This document shows positions 1 to 8,825 of a DNA stretch of 64,000 bases, one piece after another. Under the pieces are notes generated by a model. It was not told the DNA's origin. It saw only the letters and a program-made list of their open reading frames with translations, and did no database searches. Position 1 is the stretch's first letter, and the number at the start of each line of letters is the position of its first letter. Source of the stretch: Aminipila sp047974845 (GTDB lineage: Bacteria > Bacillota > Clostridia > Peptostreptococcales > Anaerovoracaceae); assembly GCA_047974845.1 (NCBI GenBank), contig JBKECQ010000015.1, positions 5,849 through 69,848 on the forward strand, in the 5' to 3' direction. A program made the position numbers and the translations under genes.

Positions 1-406
1 TCAAACCTGGCCTCACTTCATGGCGCCTTGCTTGATGTTTTGTATATCTGTCCAAATAGCGAACCAGTAGAGGCCTTGGTCCAATAAAACTCATATCCCC
101 TTTTAAGATATTAAATAGTTCGGGCAGTTCATCTAAACTTGTTTTTCGAAGTAACTTCCCAAACTGAGTCAGTCTTATCTCATCTGAAAGTAGTTCTCCA
201 TTTATATCTTTCTCATCTGTCATGCTTCTAAACTTGTACATTGTAAAAATTTTTTCGTTTAGCCCTGGCCTTTCTTGCTTGAAAATCGCTGGTGTTCCAA
301 GTTTCATTGTGACCAGAAAATACACAACCACTAAAATTGGCATTAACAAGATTATAGCAATAGTAGATACTATTATATCTGTCATCCTTTTTATAATATA
401 TTTCAT
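1..406 (-). CDS. Initiating sugar transferase (polyprenyl-phosphate phosphoglycosyl transferase), cut by the window edge
   Basis: The first 135 codons are present; the 3' end lies beyond base 1. The protein opens with one hydrophobic segment (about residues 8-33) followed by the family signatures FKQERPGLN, MYKFRSM, TSLDELPELFNILKGDMS, IGPRP and RRHEVRPG. This is the small monotopic bacterial sugar transferase family (WcaJ C-terminal/PglC/EpsL type), which moves a sugar-1-phosphate from a UDP-sugar onto undecaprenyl phosphate at the inner face of the membrane and so starts glycan assembly. The ATG at 406 has an AGTAGG ribosome site and lies 17 bases after the preceding glycosyltransferase gene, so it is the last visible gene of the glycan operon. 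The sugar it transfers cannot be read from the sequence. Confidence 0.9.
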   Translation of the reverse strand, partial: MKYIIKRMTDIIVSTIAIILLMPILVVVYFLVTMKLGTPAIFKQERPGLNEKIFTMYKFRSMTDEKDINGELLSDEIRLTQFGKLLRKTSLDELPELFNILKGDMSFIGPRPLLVRYLDRYTKHQARRHEVRPGL

Positions 407-423
407 TTTAAAACCTACTTTAT

Positions 424-1638
424 CTAAATTGTTTGTGTATCGTCAGTAAAATGTTTAATAATTGTATTATATGCTATCTCCACAGTTAAATACTTCTCAA
501 GATACCTTCTCCCATTATTCCCTTGTGCTTTTAGGGCAGTGGGATTTGCTAAAAGTTTTAATAGGTTATCCTTATATTTCTGCAAATCTCCTGTAACCGA
601 CCATAGCCCCGCTTTAGATTCTTCTAAAATACGTCCGTAATCTGTGTTTTCATCAACTGATGCTAATATAGGTAGTCCTGCCTTAAAGTAGCCAGTGGTT
701 TTAGATGGTATATTGGGAATCGTAAATCGCCTATCAAGGTTTATTAATCCAAGATCACATTGCTTTACCAATCCATCATAGTCTGCCTTTGGTAAGAAAT
801 CTTTTAATATCACATTTGATAAATTTTTATCTTTAATCATTTTTTCTATGGTTGGTTTTTTTATACCCTTCCCTACAATTAAAAAAACTATTTCTTCTAC
901 ATCCTTGACAGAATTAGCTAATTCTATCAAAAATTCTAGTTCCTGTGGCCAGCCAATATTCCCACCAAAAATGCATACAAATTTTCCATCTAAACCATAC
1001 TTGTGTTTGTAGTCTATATTTTCACCCACCAAATCCTCATCTGTCACTTTACACCAGTTTGGCAATAATTCTAGTTTATTCTTATCTACTTCTGGATTAT
1101 GTTCAAGTACATAATTAATATTTCCTTGACTCATGCACCCTATGTAATCTGCCACCTTATACATGTATTTTTCTTTTTGTCTAAAGAATTTAAATAGTAA
1201 CTCATTTCTCATAAGTTCTATATCTTTTGCATTTTGTGGAAATATATCTCTTAAAATCAAATATCCCTTTGCACCATCCCTTTGCTGTACATATTTCATA
1301 ACTGGTGCAAATGTAATAGGTGGTGTTGGCATTAAAACAAGCTCAAAATTAACAGTACTAAGATATCTTTTTATTTCTTTCTTAAATATTGAACCTAAAG
1401 AAATTGTTGTAAGCCCCTTTTCTATAGGATTTACACCAAACATATTTCCTGTTTTAACATGTAGAATTTTTATCCCCAGTTCTTCAGTTATCCTAGTTTG
1501 CCTACCATTTCTTTTTTCATCAATAGCAGCTACATACACATTGTGACCATTATCACGAAATTCTTCCATAAGTTCTGTATATAGATTCGGATTTTTTTCA
1601 ATCTCAGGAGATATAATCATTAAAAAAAGTACATTCAT
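424..1638 (-). CDS. Glycosyltransferase family 4, WbuB-like (probable L-FucNAc transferase)
   Basis: A 404-aa GT-B glycosyltransferase. The N-terminal domain (1-195) begins with MNVLFLMIISPE; the C-terminal nucleotide-sugar domain has FGGNIGWPQE (about 225) and the acceptor/donor loop PSKTTGYFKAGLPILAS (about 311-327) followed by ESKAGLWS. It lacks a signal peptide and should act on the cytoplasmic face of the membrane. In E. coli O26 and similar clusters the WbuB transferase follows the FnlA-FnlB-FnlC genes that make UDP-L-FucNAc. The same order is seen here (capE-capF-capG and then this gene), which is the main reason for proposing L-FucNAc as its donor. The ATG at 1638 has a TAGGAAA site and follows capG by 30 bases. 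Family is sure; donor is inference. Confidence 0.8.
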   Translation of the reverse strand: MNVLFLMIISPEIEKNPNLYTELMEEFRDNGHNVYVAAIDEKRNGRQTRITEELGIKILHVKTGNMFGVNPIEKGLTTISLGSIFKKEIKRYLSTVNFELVLMPTPPITFAPVMKYVQQRDGAKGYLILRDIFPQNAKDIELMRNELLFKFFRQKEKYMYKVADYIGCMSQGNINYVLEHNPEVDKNKLELLPNWCKVTDEDLVGENIDYKHKYGLDGKFVCIFGGNIGWPQELEFLIELANSVKDVEEIVFLIVGKGIKKPTIEKMIKDKNLSNVILKDFLPKADYDGLVKQCDLGLINLDRRFTIPNIPSKTTGYFKAGLPILASVDENTDYGRILEESKAGLWSVTGDLQKYKDNLLKLLANPTALKAQGNNGRRYLEKYLTVEIAYNTIIKHFTDDTQTI

Positions 1639-1668
1639 TTTTATTTCCTATCGTATAATTGCAATATA

Positions 1669-2796
1669 CTATTTATCCCATATAACCTTATTAATTATCT
1701 TTGTGTAACTTTGTATAATCTTTAAAACCTTTGTTCCAACATTTCGATCTTCATAATCCCATACACTTTCCATAATCAAATCTTCTTCCCATAAACTTAC
1801 TGCAAGTTCAATGGATTGTTCTATATCTTCACCCTTAATACCACCAATAACCATGGTACCCTTGTCTAACACTTCTGGTCGTTCCGTAGATGTTCTTATC
1901 AACACTGCAGGAAACCCCATCATAGCACTCTCCTCAGATAATGTCCCACTATCTGATAACACGCAGTATGCACTCATTTGTAATTTGTTATAGTCAAAAA
2001 ATCCTAAGGGCTTTATATTCTTTACCAGTGAATTAAAAACAAATCCCCTTTCTAAAATTCTTTTCTCACTTCTTGGGTGGGTAGAATATATTATTGGCAT
2101 GTTATATTTTTCTGCTATATTATTTATTGCAGTCATTAAAGAGTAAAAGTTTTCTTCATTATCAACATTTTCTTCTCTATGTGCAGAAAGTAATATATAT
2201 TTGCCTTCTTCAAGTCCCATTTTTTCTAAAATAGCACTTCCTTCTATTTCATCAAAATTAGCTTCAAGAACTTCTCTCATAGGGGAGCCTGTAACAAAAA
2301 TATGTTCCTTTCTAAAGCCCTCACTTAGCAAGTACCTTCTGCTATGCTCCGTGTATGGCAAATTTATATCTGAAATGTGATCTACAATCTTTCTATTGAT
2401 CTCTTCTGGAACATTTTGATCAAAACATCTATTTCCTGCTTCCATATGAAAAACTGGGATCTTCAACCTTTTTGCTGAAATAGCACACAGTGCTGAATTT
2501 GTATCTCCTAACACAAGCAATGCATCTGGGTTTACTTCTCTCATTATATCATAAGATTTGGATATTATGTTTCCCATCGTCTCACCTAAGTGTTTTCCAA
2601 CGCTATCTAGATAATAGTCTGGCTCCTTTAACTTTAAATCCTCAAAAAACACTTTATTAAGAGTGTAATCCCAATTTTGCCCTGTGTGTACAAGTGTGTG
2701 TTCAAAATATCTATCACACACTTTAATTACCTCTGAAAGCCTAATTATTTCTGGTCTTGTTCCTATTACAGTCATTAATTTTAATTTATTAGACAT
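1669..2796 (-). CDS. capG: UDP-GlcNAc 2-epimerase family enzyme, CapG/FnlC type (UDP-L-FucNAc synthesis, last step)
   Basis: A 375-aa non-hydrolysing UDP-N-acetylhexosamine 2-epimerase homologue: GTRPEIIRL near the N-terminus, HMEAGNRCFDQNVPEE (about 120-135), TGSPM, LSAHREENVDN (about 204) and DSGTLSEES (about 283). The variants NRCFDQNVPEE and HISDINLPYTEHSRRYL are typical of the FnlC/WbjD/CapG branch, which converts UDP-2-acetamido-2,6-dideoxy-L-talose into UDP-N-acetyl-L-fucosamine, rather than of MnaA/WecB, which makes UDP-ManNAc. Its position directly after capF supports that reading. The ATG at 2796 has a TAGGAAGGG site; 45 bases separate it from capF. Confidence 0.85.
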   Translation of the reverse strand: MSNKLKLMTVIGTRPEIIRLSEVIKVCDRYFEHTLVHTGQNWDYTLNKVFFEDLKLKEPDYYLDSVGKHLGETMGNIISKSYDIMREVNPDALLVLGDTNSALCAISAKRLKIPVFHMEAGNRCFDQNVPEEINRKIVDHISDINLPYTEHSRRYLLSEGFRKEHIFVTGSPMREVLEANFDEIEGSAILEKMGLEEGKYILLSAHREENVDNEENFYSLMTAINNIAEKYNMPIIYSTHPRSEKRILERGFVFNSLVKNIKPLGFFDYNKLQMSAYCVLSDSGTLSEESAMMGFPAVLIRTSTERPEVLDKGTMVIGGIKGEDIEQSIELAVSLWEEDLIMESVWDYEDRNVGTKVLKIIQSYTKIINKVIWDK

Positions 2797-2841
2797 ATAA
2801 TCGCCCTTCCTATGATTTCACTATTACTCACATTTTGTATT

Positions 2842-4056
2842 CTATATTTTCAAGAAAAAAGTATCTGGTTTCTCCTCATTAAAACTTTCATTTACCCACA
2901 TAATTGTTACCAAATCTGTATTCCCTAAGTTCTCAATATTATGTGTATATCCTGGTGGTATATCTACAACCTCCATTTTATCACTACTCACATAATATTC
3001 TATAACTTTTGGGTTATCTTCTATATTTTCTTGAGTCCCATCTTCATTTGTTAATATCTTTCTAAATCTAATAACCCCATGTCCGCTAACTACAAGAAAT
3101 TTTTCATTTTTTGTATGATGCCAATGATTGCCTTTAGTTATACCTGGTTTAGAAATATTAACAGATACTTGTCCAAAACTATCTGCTTTTAATATTTCAG
3201 TAAATGAGCCTCGTTCATCAACATTCATTTTTAGCGGGTATGAAAACGAGTCTACCGGCAGGTAACTTAAATATGTGCTGTATAACTTTTTAATAAAGTC
3301 ATTTGACATATCTGAGACATTTAAGTTTTTTCTACTCTCTTTAAAATCATATAGTGCCTCTGCCAAATTTCCCACAGAAATACTATATTGTTCTTTTATA
3401 AAATATATATCATTATACTCTGTGTCTGAACTAATTAATAATTCTTGTCTTTTGCTTATGAATTTCTCTATATTTTTCGTTTCTTTATTTTCTACATATA
3501 TGTTTATAATTTCAATTAAACCATTTACTACATCATCAATATATATCAAATTTAACATCTTCTCTTTATTGTGTATCTGAATTGGCATATCGTTTGCAAT
3601 ATTGTTGCAAAAAGTAGCCACAACAGAATTATAATTTGGTTTACACCACTTTCCAAAAACATTTGTAAGCCTAAGAGTAATCGTTGGTGCCGTTGTATCC
3701 TCATGGTATTGCCTTAATAGTCTTTCTGCTTCTAATTTGCTTTTCCCATATGGATTGTCTAATGTAGCTTGTGTCGAAGATGTCATTATTAACATGGCCT
3801 TGCTATTATTTTTCTTTAATAATTGCAATATTTTTTCAGTGAAATCTGCATTTCCCACCTTAAATTCCTCTTCGTTAATTGGTCTATTTACTCCTGCTAA
3901 ATGAACTACTACATCACAATTTTTTACATAATCTTCAAGTTCATATTCATTTGTATCTCTATTGCAAAAACAGAGATCATTATAACCTCTGTTTTTTAAT
4001 TCACATGTTAAGTTTTTACCTATAAATCCATTGGCTCCTGTAATTAGTATTTTCAT
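2842..4056 (-). CDS. capF: Bifunctional UDP-sugar 3-epimerase/4-reductase, CapF/FnlB type, with C-terminal cupin
   Basis: A 404-aa two-domain protein. The N-terminal extended SDR domain has the NAD(P) motif GANGFIGKNL (about 7-16), a TSSTQAT strand and the YxxxK pair in NPYGKSKLEAE. The C-terminal cupin (about 270-404) has GNHWHHTKNEKFLVVSGHG and PPGYTHNIEN, the expected metal-binding histidines. In S. aureus CapF the cupin epimerises C3 of the CapE product and the SDR domain reduces C4, giving UDP-2-acetamido-2,6-dideoxy-L-talose. A lysine-, glutamate- and isoleucine-rich stretch (about 190-235) lengthens it relative to the S. aureus enzyme. It starts four bases after the capE stop. Confidence 0.9.
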   Translation of the reverse strand: MKILITGANGFIGKNLTCELKNRGYNDLCFCNRDTNEYELEDYVKNCDVVVHLAGVNRPINEEEFKVGNADFTEKILQLLKKNNSKAMLIMTSSTQATLDNPYGKSKLEAERLLRQYHEDTTAPTITLRLTNVFGKWCKPNYNSVVATFCNNIANDMPIQIHNKEKMLNLIYIDDVVNGLIEIINIYVENKETKNIEKFISKRQELLISSDTEYNDIYFIKEQYSISVGNLAEALYDFKESRKNLNVSDMSNDFIKKLYSTYLSYLPVDSFSYPLKMNVDERGSFTEILKADSFGQVSVNISKPGITKGNHWHHTKNEKFLVVSGHGVIRFRKILTNEDGTQENIEDNPKVIEYYVSSDKMEVVDIPPGYTHNIENLGNTDLVTIMWVNESFNEEKPDTFFLKI

Positions 4057-4059
4057 ATT

Positions 4060-5055
4060 CTATACTTCCATTCCATATCGTTTCAAAAGATTTTTCATAC
4101 CTAAAACATCTAGTTGTTCAGTATTGTGTGATGTGTATGAATCCACCTCAGGCTGTAATTCCACTCCTTTTTCAAAATACTTATCATAATTCAAATCTCT
4201 ATCGTCCATAGAAACTCTATAATATCCGTCCAAGTCCTCTGCTTTGACTTTTTCTTCTCTCGTCAAAAGTGTTTCATAGAGTTTTTCTCCATGCCTAGTA
4301 CCAATTATCCTTGTAGCTAACTTTTTCTGTTTTAATGCCGCTATTGCCTCTGCCAAAACACCAATTGTTGCCGCAGGCGCTTTTTGAATAAACAAATCAC
4401 CCTGATTTCCATTTTGAAAAGCATATAAAACCAGATCCACTGCATCTTCAAGCGTCATCATAAATCTTGTCATATTTGGGTCAGTAATCGTTAGTTCTTT
4501 TCCCTCCATTATTTGTTCTTCAAACAATGGTATCACAGATCCTCTAGAACCCATAACATTACCATATCTAGTGGTACATATAATAGGTATTTCATTTCCT
4601 AACATTCTAGCTTTTGCCGTAGCTACCTTTTCCATCATGGCTTTACTAATACCCATTGCATTTATTGGATATGCTGCCTTATCTGTACTTAAACATACAA
4701 CATTCTTAACTTCATTTTGAATCGCTGCTTTTAAAGTGTTATCTGTTCCTACCACATTTGTTTGAACTGCTTCCATAGGGTAAAATTCGCACGAAGGAAC
4801 CTGCTTTAATGCTGCTGCATGAAACACAAAATCTACACCCTTCATTGCTATATTTATGCTGTCAAAATTTCTAACATCGCCAATGTAGAATTTCAATTTA
4901 TCATTATTATATTTTAATCGCATATCATGCTGTTTTTTTTCATCACGACTAAAAATTCTTATCTCTTTTATTTCTGTATATAAAAATCGGTCTACTACGG
5001 CATTCCCAAATGAGCCTGTCCCACCAGTAATTAATAAAACTTTATTGTTAAACAT
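4060..5055 (-). CDS. capE: UDP-GlcNAc 4,6-dehydratase/5-epimerase, CapE/FnlA type
   Basis: A 331-aa extended SDR: GGTGSFGNAVV at the N-terminus binds NAD(P), AAALKQVPSCEF (about 84-95) and STDKAAYPINAMGISKAMMEK-region residues (about 123-143) form the active site. The Met-x3-Lys (MGISK) in place of Tyr-x3-Lys is characteristic of inverting 4,6-dehydratases of the FnlA/WbjB/CapE/PseB group. The context with capF and capG favours the L-FucNAc route over pseudaminic acid. Product: UDP-2-acetamido-2,6-dideoxy-beta-L-arabino-4-hexulose, in the cytoplasm. The start overlaps the end of gmhB by 8 bases, which puts the FucNAc and heptose modules on one transcript. Confidence 0.9.
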   Translation of the reverse strand: MFNNKVLLITGGTGSFGNAVVDRFLYTEIKEIRIFSRDEKKQHDMRLKYNNDKLKFYIGDVRNFDSINIAMKGVDFVFHAAALKQVPSCEFYPMEAVQTNVVGTDNTLKAAIQNEVKNVVCLSTDKAAYPINAMGISKAMMEKVATAKARMLGNEIPIICTTRYGNVMGSRGSVIPLFEEQIMEGKELTITDPNMTRFMMTLEDAVDLVLYAFQNGNQGDLFIQKAPAATIGVLAEAIAALKQKKLATRIIGTRHGEKLYETLLTREEKVKAEDLDGYYRVSMDDRDLNYDKYFEKGVELQPEVDSYTSHNTEQLDVLGMKNLLKRYGMEV

Positions 5056-5584
5056 TACGAACTCCTTTATCTGCTGGTTCTAAAAGGTAGTCTAAAATCT
5101 TTTTATCATAAGACCAGTTTGTATCCTTTAATATCTTTATAAAATCTAATCCTTCCAACCTTATTTCATCACTATCTTTATCTCCAACCATTACTGATTG
5201 CGAGACATCAATGTCTAAGTCTTTAATTGCTTGCAATACCATGCCAGGTTTTGGTTTTCTGCAATCACATTCTTGTCTATATTTACCATGTCCCTTGTCT
5301 GGGTGATGAGGACAATAGTATATTCCATCTATAGCAAGGTCGTACTCGTTAATTAATTTTTCTTTCAATGTAGAATTTATCATTTGCACATTTTCTTCAT
5401 CAAAGTATCCCCTTGCAACTCCTGATTGGTTTGAAATAATCACTAGCAAATAACCTTTTGATTTTATTTGAATCAGTAATTCAGGAATACCTTCTATAAA
5501 TTCAATATCTTTAGGGTCGTCTAAATATCCTTTGTCTATAATAATAGTCCCATCTCTATCTAAAAAAAAAGCTTTTTTTTTCAT
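5048..5584 (-). CDS. gmhB: D-glycero-D-manno-heptose-1,7-bisphosphate 7-phosphatase
   Basis: A 178-aa HAD-superfamily, subclass III phosphatase. DRDGT (D9 nucleophile, D11) is motif I, ISNQSG (about 49) motif II, GDKDSD (about 136) motif IV. The zinc loop CPHHPDKGHG...CDCRKPKPGM (about 91-115) is the GmhB hallmark and separates it from histidinol phosphatase HisB-N by context. It removes the C7 phosphate of heptose 1,7-bisphosphate between the kinase and adenylyltransferase steps of HldE. It lies 12 bases after gmhA. Some GmhB enzymes prefer the alpha anomer (GDP route) and others the beta anomer (ADP route); the partner HldE implies beta. Confidence 0.9.
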   Translation of the reverse strand: MKKKAFFLDRDGTIIIDKGYLDDPKDIEFIEGIPELLIQIKSKGYLLVIISNQSGVARGYFDEENVQMINSTLKEKLINEYDLAIDGIYYCPHHPDKGHGKYRQECDCRKPKPGMVLQAIKDLDIDVSQSVMVGDKDSDEIRLEGLDFIKILKDTNWSYDKKILDYLLEPADKGVRNV

Positions 5585-5596
5585 TTACATATTCCT

Positions 5597-6172
5597 TTAT
5601 TCTTCACAATGTAGATTTTCGATTAACTCACATAATATATGGATAACTGTAATATGTGCTTCTTGAACTCTTGCTGTACAATTTTCTGGAATAACTATAA
5701 AATAGTCCGAAAGTGATTTAACTGCTCCACCATCCTTGCCTAAAATTCCAACTGTTATCATCCCATTGTTTCTTGCATATTCAAATGCTTCCAAAACATT
5801 TCTAGAATTTCCACTAGTGCTTATTCCAATCAATATATCCCCATATTGACCCAGTGCCTCAACCTGTCTTTGAAACACACCATTAAAATCATAATCATTT
5901 GACCATGCAGTCATCACAGCGGTATCTGTATTTAGTGCTATCGCTGATAACCCTTTCCGTTCTTTTTGAAATCGTCCAACTAATTCTCCTGCCATGTGCT
6001 GTGCATCTGAAGCACTTCCGCCGTTGCCACAAATCATTAGTTTTTTCCTATCTCTTAATGCATTCGTGCAAACTATTCCCACATCGTAAATATTTTCCAG
6101 TATTTTGTCGTTATTAACCATTTTCTGATATAAGCTTATATTTGTGTTTAGTATTTCTTTAATCCTTTCCAT
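5597..6172 (-). CDS. gmhA: Sedoheptulose-7-phosphate isomerase
   Basis: A 191-aa SIS-domain protein of the GmhA type. GNGGSASDAQHMAGELVGRF (about 49-68) is the diagnostic phosphosugar-binding loop, STSGNSRNV (about 118) the second, and the C-terminal helix carries HITVIHILCELIE with the catalytic/zinc histidines. It converts sedoheptulose 7-phosphate from the pentose phosphate pathway into D-glycero-D-manno-heptose 7-phosphate, the committed step of heptose nucleotide synthesis. It sits between hldE (51 bases upstream) and gmhB. DiaA-like SIS proteins share the fold, but the operon decides the role. Confidence 0.92.
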   Translation of the reverse strand: MERIKEILNTNISLYQKMVNNDKILENIYDVGIVCTNALRDRKKLMICGNGGSASDAQHMAGELVGRFQKERKGLSAIALNTDTAVMTAWSNDYDFNGVFQRQVEALGQYGDILIGISTSGNSRNVLEAFEYARNNGMITVGILGKDGGAVKSLSDYFIVIPENCTARVQEAHITVIHILCELIENLHCEE

Positions 6173-6223
6173 GTATTTCTACCTTTTATCTTTCCTTACA
6201 AGATCTAATCTAAAATCACTAAA

Positions 6224-7651
6224 TTAATCCAAAGTCTTTATGCGTTCTACTATATTAGTTGTAGATTTACCCTTTATAAAAGGAATTGTTATAACTGCTC
6301 CACCATTTTTAGTAACCTCTTTATATCCAACAATCTCTTCCACTATATAGTCTCCGCCCTTTACCAAAATGTCAGGCATAACTTGTTTAATTAACTCAAT
6401 TGGTGTATCATCCTCAAACAACACCACATAATCTACAAAACTTAAGCCCTGTAAAATTTCACTTCTCTCTTCTTGGTTTTGGATTGGTCTATTGTCCCCT
6501 TTTATCCTTTTAACTGATCTGTCCGAATTCAAGCCTACCACAAGTATGTCGCCTTGCAACCTTGCTTCTCTTAGATATCTAACATGTCCAGCATGCAGAA
6601 TATCAAAGCAACCATTTGTAAATACAATTCTTTCACCATTTTTTTTATGATTTTGTATAATATTTTTTATTTCTTTATCACCTATTACTTTTTTATTAAT
6701 TTGATATTTTTCTTCAATTTCTTGGTATTTTACAACGGATGTTCCAAATTTTCCTACTTTTATGCCTGCTGCCTTATTTGCTAGTTCAACATGACTAAAA
6801 GCTAGATTTATACCATCAAAGCCCATGGCTACAAACGATAGAACTGTATCTCCGGCTCCCGTAACATCAAAAACTTCTTTTGCCTCTGATAAAATTTGAT
6901 ATTCCCTATCCTCGTCATCTATAAAAAACATACCTCCAGCACCTAATGTTGCCAATATGTACTTACAATCAATGCGTTTTTTTAAATTTTTAACTTCAGT
7001 AGGTAGTTCTTCTTGATCTATTTTTTTACCATTTAAAAAATTTTCCATTTCTTTTTTATTTGGTTTAATCAAAGTACAACCCTTGTATTTATTCTCATCG
7101 CTTGCTTTTGGATCTACTATTACTGGAATCTTATTTCTTTTAGCTATTTCTATAACTCCTTGAGTAAGCAGTTCTGTTAAAAAACCCTTAAGATAGTCGG
7201 ATATAACTATTACATCAAACTTTCTAACATTAGACTCGACTAATTCTAAACATTTATTCTCTAATTTATAATCTATACTAAAATTATCTTCTTCATCAAA
7301 TCTAAAAATTTGTTGCCCTGTGGATACATATCTAGATTTAGTAGTAGTCACACGACTATTATCCCTAGATACAAATTCTGTATTGATACCTCTGTCATCC
7401 AACAGTTTTAGAAGATAAGTACCATTTTCATCATCTCCAACTATAGACATTATATTTACCTTACAATTATTAGCAACTAGATTATTAGCCACATTAGCTG
7501 CCCCACCAGGAATGCATTTTGTTTGTTTGTACTTTAAAACAGGAATTGGAGCTTCAGGAGAAATGCGATTAACATCACAATATATATATTTATCCAACAT
7601 TATGTCACCAATTACTAATATATTTTTATTTATACTTTTTTTATCCTTCAT
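6224..7651 (-). CDS. hldE: Bifunctional heptose-7-phosphate kinase / heptose-1-phosphate adenylyltransferase
   Basis: A 475-aa fusion as in Gram-negative HldE. Residues 1-320 form a PfkB/ribokinase domain (IGDIMLDKYIYCDVNRISPEAP; GGAANVANNL; catalytic GAGDTVLSF at about 265). Residues 335-475 form a nucleotidyltransferase domain with TNGCFDILHAGHVRYL (HxGH) and the typical LVKGGDY. Products are heptose 1,7-bisphosphate and, after GmhB, ADP-D-glycero-beta-D-manno-heptose. I chose the ATG at 7651, 9 bases after an AGG-type site, instead of a TTG two codons earlier. A fused ADP-type enzyme is unusual in a Gram-positive, where S-layer glycan heptose is normally activated with GDP by separate HddA and HddC. 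Confidence 0.93.
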   Translation of the reverse strand: MKDKKSINKNILVIGDIMLDKYIYCDVNRISPEAPIPVLKYKQTKCIPGGAANVANNLVANNCKVNIMSIVGDDENGTYLLKLLDDRGINTEFVSRDNSRVTTTKSRYVSTGQQIFRFDEEDNFSIDYKLENKCLELVESNVRKFDVIVISDYLKGFLTELLTQGVIEIAKRNKIPVIVDPKASDENKYKGCTLIKPNKKEMENFLNGKKIDQEELPTEVKNLKKRIDCKYILATLGAGGMFFIDDEDREYQILSEAKEVFDVTGAGDTVLSFVAMGFDGINLAFSHVELANKAAGIKVGKFGTSVVKYQEIEEKYQINKKVIGDKEIKNIIQNHKKNGERIVFTNGCFDILHAGHVRYLREARLQGDILVVGLNSDRSVKRIKGDNRPIQNQEERSEILQGLSFVDYVVLFEDDTPIELIKQVMPDILVKGGDYIVEEIVGYKEVTKNGGAVITIPFIKGKSTTNIVERIKTLD

Positions 7652-7657
7652 TTTCAA

Positions 7658-7808
7658 ATACCTATTCCTTTGTTGCCTAAAATATTGATTTCAAACAAAT
7701 ACATGTTTCACTTATCCCCTTTATCTTAATGGCATCAAACTAACTGATACTCATCTTCAATTATTCGTTGCTTTTCTAATTTTATTTTATCAACTTATTA
7801 CTTTTATA
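7658..7808 (-). other. 151-base AT-rich spacer inside the glycan operon
   Basis: No gene is visible between the GT9 stop and the hldE ribosome site. It contains no clear hairpin with a U-run, so transcription can continue. It is the only long gap in an otherwise tightly packed operon and may hold a secondary promoter, but I see no convincing -35/-10 pair. Confidence 0.4.
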
Positions 7809-8813
7809 TTATATAAGAATCGATTCAATTTCATTAATTATAACTTTGCTTGTTATATATTTTAAGCATTTTCGTTCCTCACATGCAAATAGCTTATCTG
7901 TTCCATAACAATATTGGCAGTCTAAACCAGCTGTAATAATGTGATTTTGTTCTGAAAATGGCCCTACATTTGGACCTGATGCTGCATAATAGGTTATTGT
8001 TTCAACATTCATAGCTCCCGCTATATGTATTAGTCCTGTATCTCCTCCAATAACTAACCTAGAGGAACTAATTAATGCCATTGATTCTTGAATACTGGTC
8101 TTCCCTAAAAAAGAAATTATACCTTTAGCTAATTTATAATTGCCTTTTTGAAAAAATTCTTTTTCCTGCTTTCCTCCCAGCAATAAAACTTTAAATCCTT
8201 TGCATATTAAATATTCAGCAATTTCTATTGAAATATTAAAATCTATACTTTTAGCATTTACAGTTTTAAGATGCTTACCTTTCCCACATGATACCATGCC
8301 TGTACCTACGCATATAGAGACCAATTTTTCACAATTAAAGTCCTTTAATAGTTTTTTTGATAACTCTTTTATTTCATCCGTTATAGTTAACCTCGGGTTC
8401 TTCATCGATGTTTCAATGCCAATTTGATTTAAAATTTCCAAACCTTGCATTACGGAATTATTCTTATAATATCGAGAATCTTTAATCGGGTAAAATACCT
8501 TTCTGCATCCTATAACATGCATTAGTACTTTACCTTTTTTTAAATTAGTCATAGGTGACACAATCCCTATGTCAAACCTTTCTTTTCTCAGTTTATATAT
8601 TAGGCACAAGAATTCTGCCTTGCTCATATGTTTAAGGTTTAAAAAGTAAAAATTGTCCACTAGATTATTGCCGTTAATAACCATAGCGTGTTCAGAAGAA
8701 GCCACCAGCATTGAAATTTTTGCATTAGCATACGTCTCTCTCAATTTTTCTATCATAGGCTGCATTTGCACAATATCCCCTAATCCATGGTGTATTTCTA
8801 CTAAAATGTTCAT
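7809..8813 (-). CDS. Glycosyltransferase family 9 (heptosyltransferase-like), first copy
   Basis: A 334-aa GT9 protein. The N-terminus MNILVEIHHGLGDIVQMQPMI is the family's G-D-x-x-x-x-P signature, LVSICVGTGM begins the second Rossmann domain (about 175), and VIGGDTGLIHIAGAMN (about 262) is the donor-binding D-T-G-x-x-H motif. A C-terminal cysteine cluster CQYCYGTD...C...CLKYI (about 295-318) is common in heptosyltransferases. The family transfers L,D- or D,D-heptose from ADP-heptose in LPS core synthesis. Here, beside hldE-gmhA-gmhB, it presumably adds heptose to a non-LPS surface glycan. It follows the second GT9 gene by 12 bases; 150 AT-rich bases separate it from hldE. Confidence 0.85.
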   Translation of the reverse strand: MNILVEIHHGLGDIVQMQPMIEKLRETYANAKISMLVASSEHAMVINGNNLVDNFYFLNLKHMSKAEFLCLIYKLRKERFDIGIVSPMTNLKKGKVLMHVIGCRKVFYPIKDSRYYKNNSVMQGLEILNQIGIETSMKNPRLTITDEIKELSKKLLKDFNCEKLVSICVGTGMVSCGKGKHLKTVNAKSIDFNISIEIAEYLICKGFKVLLLGGKQEKEFFQKGNYKLAKGIISFLGKTSIQESMALISSSRLVIGGDTGLIHIAGAMNVETITYYAASGPNVGPFSEQNHIITAGLDCQYCYGTDKLFACEERKCLKYITSKVIINEIESILI

Positions 8814-8825
8814 TGTTTTTTCCCC

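Noticed and set aside
4060..5055. PseB (pseudaminic acid pathway)
   Set aside because: No PseC, PseH, PseG, PseI or PseF homologues are near, while capF and capG follow directly.
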